Assembly: GCA_017958705.1 (NCBI GenBank)
Contig: JAGDCE010000315.1
Coordinates: forward strand, 1-22,266
Direction of reading: 5' to 3'
Source: Clostridia bacterium
Lineage (GTDB): Bacteria > Bacillota > Clostridia > Oscillospirales > CAG-272
Length of the DNA stretch: 22,266 bases
The number at the start of each line of letters is the position of its first letter. The first letter of the stretch is position 1. The notes under the pieces were generated by a model, which had not been told where the DNA came from, did not search any database, and saw nothing but the letters and a program-made list of their open reading frames with translations. Positions 18,901-22,266 of the stretch are shown here, in pieces. Both the position numbers and the translations under genes were made by a program.

Positions 18901-19117
18901 GGAAGACAGCGAGCCCGCCGAAGAGACCGCGAAAGATGAAGTCAATCCGGAAGACATAGTCAACAATGGCAAGATCGTCCGCGTCACCTACGAGGGCGGC
19001 AAGGTATTCGTACTCAACTACAACAACTACGCCGTCACCGTAGACGGATACGACGGAGTGATATCCGCTCTCGGATTCGTATCCTATATCGCACAGGAGG
19101 AGGTCGCTGAAGAATGA
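15908..19117 (+). CDS. Exported DUF5696 protein with glycosidase-like TIM barrel
   Basis: This 1069-aa protein has a signal peptide (1-24 or 1-30), a beta-rich N-terminal half (GFTFIPDGSGTL near residue 337) and an alpha/beta barrel-like part from about 614. The latter carries carboxylate-rich strand ends: EIFPEFEF (665-672), GTLGSDLNSDFD (Asp751, Asp755), YADYI (Asp799) and APLDSSQY (Asp807). A Glu/Thr-rich acidic stretch (about 930-1017) interrupts the C-terminal region before the closing beta segment RVTYEGGKVFVLNY. I recognise the family as DUF5696, which has no established activity; a glycoside hydrolase or sugar-binding role is inferred from the fold pattern. No cysteine lipobox or sorting signal is present. 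I chose ATG 15908 over 15890 because GGGAGG (15892-15897) lies between them and the signal peptide starts at 15908. The stop overlaps the next start (ATGA). Confidence 0.87.
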   Translation: MKKLLSTLLAFLMAVGVFTAVFASQLTVEASNSTAADEEIDSDAEDMSIDILKVVYKTPEDKLKDMKMRIENDNYQLYVRAAYGEIALKDKRTGQILFSNPYDIASTKGSADTKAELMSQIILQFTTGSKTTVYNSYTEAAKREQIVVKNIKNGVRVEYTLGKTQTRWLVPQMITNERFQEMILDPIRENTQDLAPNQRDFILGKFENGFYSEKNINDPTLSKSGRDSILAQWPILKKYPSVWVLGTDTKDREFAMLEGYIKTYAPDYSYEELDYDHDITEYEASATSQPLFRMAIEYTLQEDGLTQRMSAKSISFDENVYTLDYLQVNPWFGCGNGTNKGFTFIPDGSGTLTRFEDVSKPLTITSNIYGPDYAYYTTDPAHRQTMRLPVYGVVENYSSRTVKAVTVELPEDEWYIDEFGYWIKTKTEMRATVVTDNRGYFAIMTEGDALAQISTVNGAGSTHVYSTVQTKYFPRPTDSYSLREAMGAAADDAMWTVAAKRKYTGNYTVRYFMLSDEVKAEEYQKSLEEQGKTDDSKFYTADYMGMVNACRNYLEKTGVIERLKAEDLQSDIPLVLETLGTVETEDQVLSVPVTVKKPLTSFDDVKLMYEQLYEAGISNLKFKLTGYANGGLYSDVPYKLKWEKKVGGNKGFTDLMEYAAEKGIEIFPEFEFTYLNNTSMFDGFSYKKHAAKTMDNRYPRTYYYDPAYQMTRRWGPNIISSSVFEYFYENFAPKLLKYAPSGISVGTLGSDLNSDFDKKDPYNREDSKSLVTDLLAQMSNDFGKVMVNGGNLYSVRYADYILAAPLDSSQYLKTSEAIPFMGMVLHGYVQFSGEALNMAGDIDYEMLKAIENGAIPYFLLAYENTDILKKDSEYKKMYSVNFKIWAESGLVEKYKILNEALKDVQDKIIVNHEFIKGVRVLTAAEIKEREEDEQRRLDEESASRALEEAKTAEDVTTVPEDEETTEAEVDAEIESPEETTDTEAEATDTDPEETTTGSEDSEPAEETAKDEVNPEDIVNNGKIVRVTYEGGKVFVLNYNNYAVTVDGYDGVISALGFVSYIAQEEVAEE

Positions 19118-20097
19118 ATAAAGAAGCTGAAGTAAAGCTCGTTTCGAGCAAGACCAAAAAGCGCAGAAAATCTCATTCGCTTGAGAAGAAATCAGCGCGA
19201 GGCGGATATCTGTTCACGATGCCGTTCATTATCGGCTTCATAGTGATCTATCTGCCGGTCATATTCGAATCATTCCTGTACAGCGTCACAACGATAGAGC
19301 GTATAAACGCCGGTGAATCGTACCAGCTCGTCTGGGCGGGCCTCGAAAACTACCGCAATGCGCTGTTCACAGACGCGAACTACACGCAGATCCTTACCGC
19401 AGGTCTTCGTCAGCTGCTGCTCGACGTTCCCGCGATCCTGATATTCTCGCTGTTCATCGCAGTCCTGCTCAACCAGAAGATGGTCGGCAGAGCCGCGTTC
19501 AGAGCGATATTCTTCGTACCCGTCATACTTTCGACCGGTCTTATAGCTCAGATAGACACGAGCAACACGAGCCTGATGACCTACATGTCCGACACGGAAG
19601 GTATAGGTACGAACGCCGCAAAGACAACGAGCGTCGCAGAGATAGTCTCCGCGATGGATATCGAGTATCTGTTCAGAAATATGAAGATAGGCGGCGGCAT
19701 GGCGACATACGTTTCCCAGCTGATCAACAATATTTATAATATCGTTAACCGCTCCGGCGTACAGATGCTGATATTCCTCGCGGGTCTGCAGTCCATATCT
19801 CCTGCGATATATGAATCCTGCAACGTTGAGGGCGCTTCCGCATGGGAGACCTTCTGGAAGATAACCTTCCCGATGATAAGCCCGATGATACTCGTCAACT
19901 TCATTTATACCATAATCGACGCGTTCACGTCGTCCACAAACTCGGTCATGGCGTATATCAACCAGGTATACGGCGAGGCGGGACACGATACGCTGTCGGT
20001 CGCAATGGCGTGGATATATTTTGCGATAGTCATCGTGTTCGTTCTGTTGGCGGCGGCGTTCATGTCAGCGTTCGTCTTCTATCAGAGAAGAGACTAA
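19114..20097 (+). CDS. Sugar ABC transporter permease (MalF-like), second pair
   Basis: This 327-aa membrane subunit has a very basic N-terminus (KTKKRRKSHSLEKK) followed by six predicted helices. The EAA loop starts at Glu234 (ESCNVEGASAWETFWKITFP), a divergent version with Asn-Val-Glu where Asp-Gly is usual. Between helices three and four is an extracytoplasmic segment of about 70 residues (from about 147), longer than in typical MalF-like permeases and absent from the first-pair permease. Its start overlaps the DUF5696 stop, and AGGAGG lies inside the preceding gene, so the two are translationally coupled. No separate binding protein accompanies this pair; the DUF5696 protein occupies that position. 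Confidence 0.92.
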   Translation: MNKEAEVKLVSSKTKKRRKSHSLEKKSARGGYLFTMPFIIGFIVIYLPVIFESFLYSVTTIERINAGESYQLVWAGLENYRNALFTDANYTQILTAGLRQLLLDVPAILIFSLFIAVLLNQKMVGRAAFRAIFFVPVILSTGLIAQIDTSNTSLMTYMSDTEGIGTNAAKTTSVAEIVSAMDIEYLFRNMKIGGGMATYVSQLINNIYNIVNRSGVQMLIFLAGLQSISPAIYESCNVEGASAWETFWKITFPMISPMILVNFIYTIIDAFTSSTNSVMAYINQVYGEAGHDTLSVAMAWIYFAIVIVFVLLAAAFMSAFVFYQRRD

Positions 20098-20109
20098 GGA
20101 GGCAGATAA

Positions 20110-21174
20110 ATGAATAACGTACAATCTACACCCAAGGTCAAGAGAGAGACGAAAAACACCATAAAGGTGGAATTCGACAGAACTCCCTTCTGGGAGAGGA
20201 TGAAAGCGAAATTCGTCAATAAGAACTTCTTCGTGAAGCTCATATGGGCGATATTCCGCTACGTCATACTGATCGGTATCTCGTATATAATCCTGTTCCC
20301 GTTCTTCACGAAGATAGCGTCCTCGTTCATGGGACCCGAAGACTTCGTTGACGCCACCGTCAAGCTCATCCCGAAGAACTTCACGCTCGACACCTACAAG
20401 TACATATTCCTTGAGAACAAGTACATGCAGGCACTCGGCAACACGGCGCTTCTTTCGATCGCCGCAGCGCTGCTGCAGACGTTCGTCTGCGCGATGATCG
20501 GCTACGGTCTGGCGAAGTTCAAGTTCAAAGGCAACAAGCTCCTGTTCGTGCTCGTCATCTTCTCGATGATCATACCGCACCAGACGCTGCAGCTGTCTCT
20601 GTTCATGAAATTCCGTTACTTTGACGTACTCGGCATCATTCAGACGCTGGGCGGCGGCTCGAGACTGTTCCCGCACCTGAACGTGACCGGAGGCATCACG
20701 AGCATCAACCTGACGAATACGTTCTGGCCGCTGGCGCTGCTCTCGGCGACAGGCCTCGCGTTCAAGAACGGTCTGTATATCTTCATGATGCGCCAGTTCT
20801 ACCGCGGCGTCCCGAACGAGCTTGAAGAATCCGCGTATATAGACGGCTCCGGTATATTCTCAACGTTTATAAGGATCATACTGCCGCTGTCCATACCGAT
20901 GATGATCACGGTGTTCCTGTTCGCCTTCTCATGGCAGTGGACCGATACGTTCTATACGTCGCTGTTCTGGACGAGATCGTCCGTGGTACTGATGAAGAAC
21001 GTTATCGCGATACCAGAGTCGCTGAACATAACGTACGCCGGCTCGAACATGTATAACGCCGCTATCAGAAATACTTGCGGACTTATGATAATAGCCCCGC
21101 TCGTTATAATCTACCTGTTCTGCCAGAGATACCTTATCCAGGGTATCGAGCGTTCCGGTATGACCGCGGACTGA
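20110..21174 (+). CDS. Carbohydrate ABC transporter permease (MalG-like), second pair
   Basis: This 354-aa subunit is larger than its counterpart in the first pair (291 aa). The extra length comes from a cytoplasmic N-terminal extension of about 40 residues and an insert around 172-205 (GGGSRLFPHLNVTGGITSIN), probably extracytoplasmic. The EAA loop begins at Glu240 (ESAYIDGSGIFSTFIRIILP). It lies 12 bases after the previous gene with AAGGAGG before the start. It is the last gene of the operon; a strong terminator begins six bases after its stop. The extra loops of both second-pair permeases may contact a different external partner from that of the first pair (inference). Confidence 0.93.
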   Translation: MNNVQSTPKVKRETKNTIKVEFDRTPFWERMKAKFVNKNFFVKLIWAIFRYVILIGISYIILFPFFTKIASSFMGPEDFVDATVKLIPKNFTLDTYKYIFLENKYMQALGNTALLSIAAALLQTFVCAMIGYGLAKFKFKGNKLLFVLVIFSMIIPHQTLQLSLFMKFRYFDVLGIIQTLGGGSRLFPHLNVTGGITSINLTNTFWPLALLSATGLAFKNGLYIFMMRQFYRGVPNELEESAYIDGSGIFSTFIRIILPLSIPMMITVFLFAFSWQWTDTFYTSLFWTRSSVVLMKNVIAIPESLNITYAGSNMYNAAIRNTCGLMIIAPLVIIYLFCQRYLIQGIERSGMTAD

Positions 21175-21180
21175 TACCGC

Positions 21181-21228
21181 ATAAAAACAACAAAAACGCG
21201 CCGCGAGGCGCGTTTTTGTTGTTTTTAT
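21181..21228 (+). terminator. Intrinsic terminator of the ABC operon
   Basis: Arms 21181-21202 and 21207-21228 are perfectly complementary over 22 bp with a GCGA tetraloop. The GC-rich tip (CGCGCC/GGCGCG) is followed by T-rich sequence. The stem is symmetrical enough to act also on minus-strand transcripts from the right. Confidence 0.95.
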
Positions 21229-21411
21229 TTATTTTAAGTATTCTTCGATGAAATCTTCGTCCGCTATGCCGCAACCGCCGTCAGACTTAACCGACCGGGA
21301 CACGGTTTACACGTCTTCTGTAACGTCATTTGCCGAGTGTTATCGGATATAAATCGTCATGTACAACCATTCGGTTACGAGCGTTCCGCCGACTATCTTT
21401 ACCGCGCCGTT
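21229..21411 (-). pseudogene. Decayed 3' extension of the right-end gene
   Basis: Downstream of the stop at 21412-21414 the same minus-strand frame still looks protein-like: NGAVKIVGGTLVTEW, then TAA at 21340-21342, another TAA near 21310, then DGGCGIADEDFIEEYLK and a final TAA at 21229-21231. Phrases like KENGxWKIxGG are common at the end of clostridial lipoprotein domains, so the first stop is probably premature. The alternative is chance coding-like sequence in a GC-biased genome. Confidence 0.5.
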
Positions 21412-22266
21412 TTACTCTTTGAACTGCACGGTGTAGGATCTTGTCCCGTCGACGTCGTTGATATAAACGCCGTTTGCTTCAAAATCGACGTGATCAAAGC
21501 CCGGGGTATCCAGGGCATTCGAAGTGAAAAAATAATACGGATCGATCGTGAGCACCAGACCGTCGCTTGTCGACAAAAAACGTCTGCTTTCTTTTACAAA
21601 TTCGTCCGATATGCTCTTTGTCGTAAGAGAAGTGAAATATTCCTTCCACTTATCTATCGTCTTTATTCCCTCGCGCTGTTCATACACGGCGGGTTTGTGA
21701 TCGGAATTGTCAAGCTCATCCGCTGTATAGTATTTCAGCAAAGCCGTGTAAATCGCGTCGCCCGGTTCGTACGTCAGGCTTCGGCCCTCTTCAGTGTATC
21801 TGATATACGTTTCTGACGACGGATCGCCTATCGCTATGCCGTATTTGACGGACAGAGCCATGCTCACAAATTCGTTTACCGTGTGCTGCGCCTTCTGCTC
21901 AAACGTCTTTGCGGAATCCGAAAAGTCGTCGAAGCCGAATTTCTTCAAAAGCTTGCAGGACGGCGCGTATTTCGTCTTTACCTCGTCCTCCGTCATATAT
22001 CTTGCGTATTTGCAGAGTGCGTCGTAATAGTATTCATGTATCCATTTATCGCATTCTTCGTCGGCTCCGGTGAGATATTTGAGATTGTCTTTCTTGAAAT
22101 TGTCAAAGGTCGGCATATACTTCGTCGTCCACGGCACGGCGTGCTCCTCGTCGTTCCACGTGCTGACAAGGAACGTGGAAATATATACGAACATCAGCTT
22201 TTTGCGCAAAGGATCCGTTTCGGTATCGTACAGATCGAGGAAATATCCGAACGTGAAATTGTCCGC
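21412..22266 (-). CDS. Hypothetical protein, N-terminus outside the window, probably truncated at the C-terminus
   Basis: The frame is open to the window edge, so the true start lies beyond it; an internal TTG at 22207-22209 is not a convincing start. The visible 284 residues are acidic, rich in aromatic residues, and mostly helical in appearance in the first two thirds (KWIHEYYYDALCKYARYMTEDE). A segment IDKWKEYFTSLTTKSISDEF and following strands then resemble, from memory, C-terminal domains of clostridial lipoproteins with an IseA/NTF2-like shape. That similarity is weak. No membrane segment is visible in this part. The gene faces the ABC operon and shares its terminator region; a functional link is not indicated. 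Confidence 0.7.
   Translation of the reverse strand, partial: ADNFTFGYFLDLYDTETDPLRKKLMFVYISTFLVSTWNDEEHAVPWTTKYMPTFDNFKKDNLKYLTGADEECDKWIHEYYYDALCKYARYMTEDEVKTKYAPSCKLLKKFGFDDFSDSAKTFEQKAQHTVNEFVSMALSVKYGIAIGDPSSETYIRYTEEGRSLTYEPGDAIYTALLKYYTADELDNSDHKPAVYEQREGIKTIDKWKEYFTSLTTKSISDEFVKESRRFLSTSDGLVLTIDPYYFFTSNALDTPGFDHVDFEANGVYINDVDGTRSYTVQFKE

Overview
The window looks like chromosomal DNA of an uncultured, probably gut-associated clostridial Bacillota bacterium of moderate GC. The support is strong AGGAGG-type ribosome binding sites, a PheS with a Cys-rich insert of the kind found in Clostridia, a PheT without the EMAP/OB tRNA-binding domain, a TPP-riboswitch-controlled ThiT, and an ABC importer cluster with YIP1 and DUF5696 proteins. 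No genus can be named from the sequence alone. I see no rRNA, tRNA, CRISPR array, insertion sequence or phage module.

Layout. Positions 1-4842 (+) carry the 3' part of pheS, interrupted by an in-frame TAG, then pheT, then a single-chain fusion of a sugar-1-phosphate nucleotidyltransferase and a GalE-type epimerase. Positions 4856-5402 hold a small Cys-rich protein gene whose ribosome binding site lies in the distal arm of a terminator-like hairpin. A bidirectional terminator follows, and its stem contains the stop codons of both flanking genes. Positions 5148-6103 (-) encode a TIGR04076-type protein and a TtcA-like PP-loop enzyme; 6154-6711 (+) encodes an Amidase_3 cell-wall hydrolase. Positions 6728-8167 (-) encode ThiT, its TPP riboswitch and a GNAT acetyltransferase. 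An AT-rich intergenic stretch (8168-8722) separates this from the operon and contains two promoters, a direct repeat pair and inverted repeats.

The main content is a seven-gene operon (8723-21174, +). It runs from a near-consensus promoter to a terminator with a perfect 22-bp stem. Its order is symmetrical: a 1037-aa exported solute-binding protein with two permeases; a membrane protein combining NHL propeller, TPR-like segment and Yip1 domain; then a 1069-aa exported DUF5696 protein with two more permeases. There is no ATPase gene, so a shared MsmX/MsmK-type ATPase is likely. I read it as an undercharacterised double carbohydrate importer in which the DUF5696 protein, which looks like a glycosidase TIM barrel, occupies the place of the second binding protein. 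That is inference from architecture and gene order.

The right end (21412-22266, -) is the C-terminal part of an unrecognised protein. After its stop codon, protein-like sequence continues in the same frame through two further stops, which suggests a decayed 3' end.
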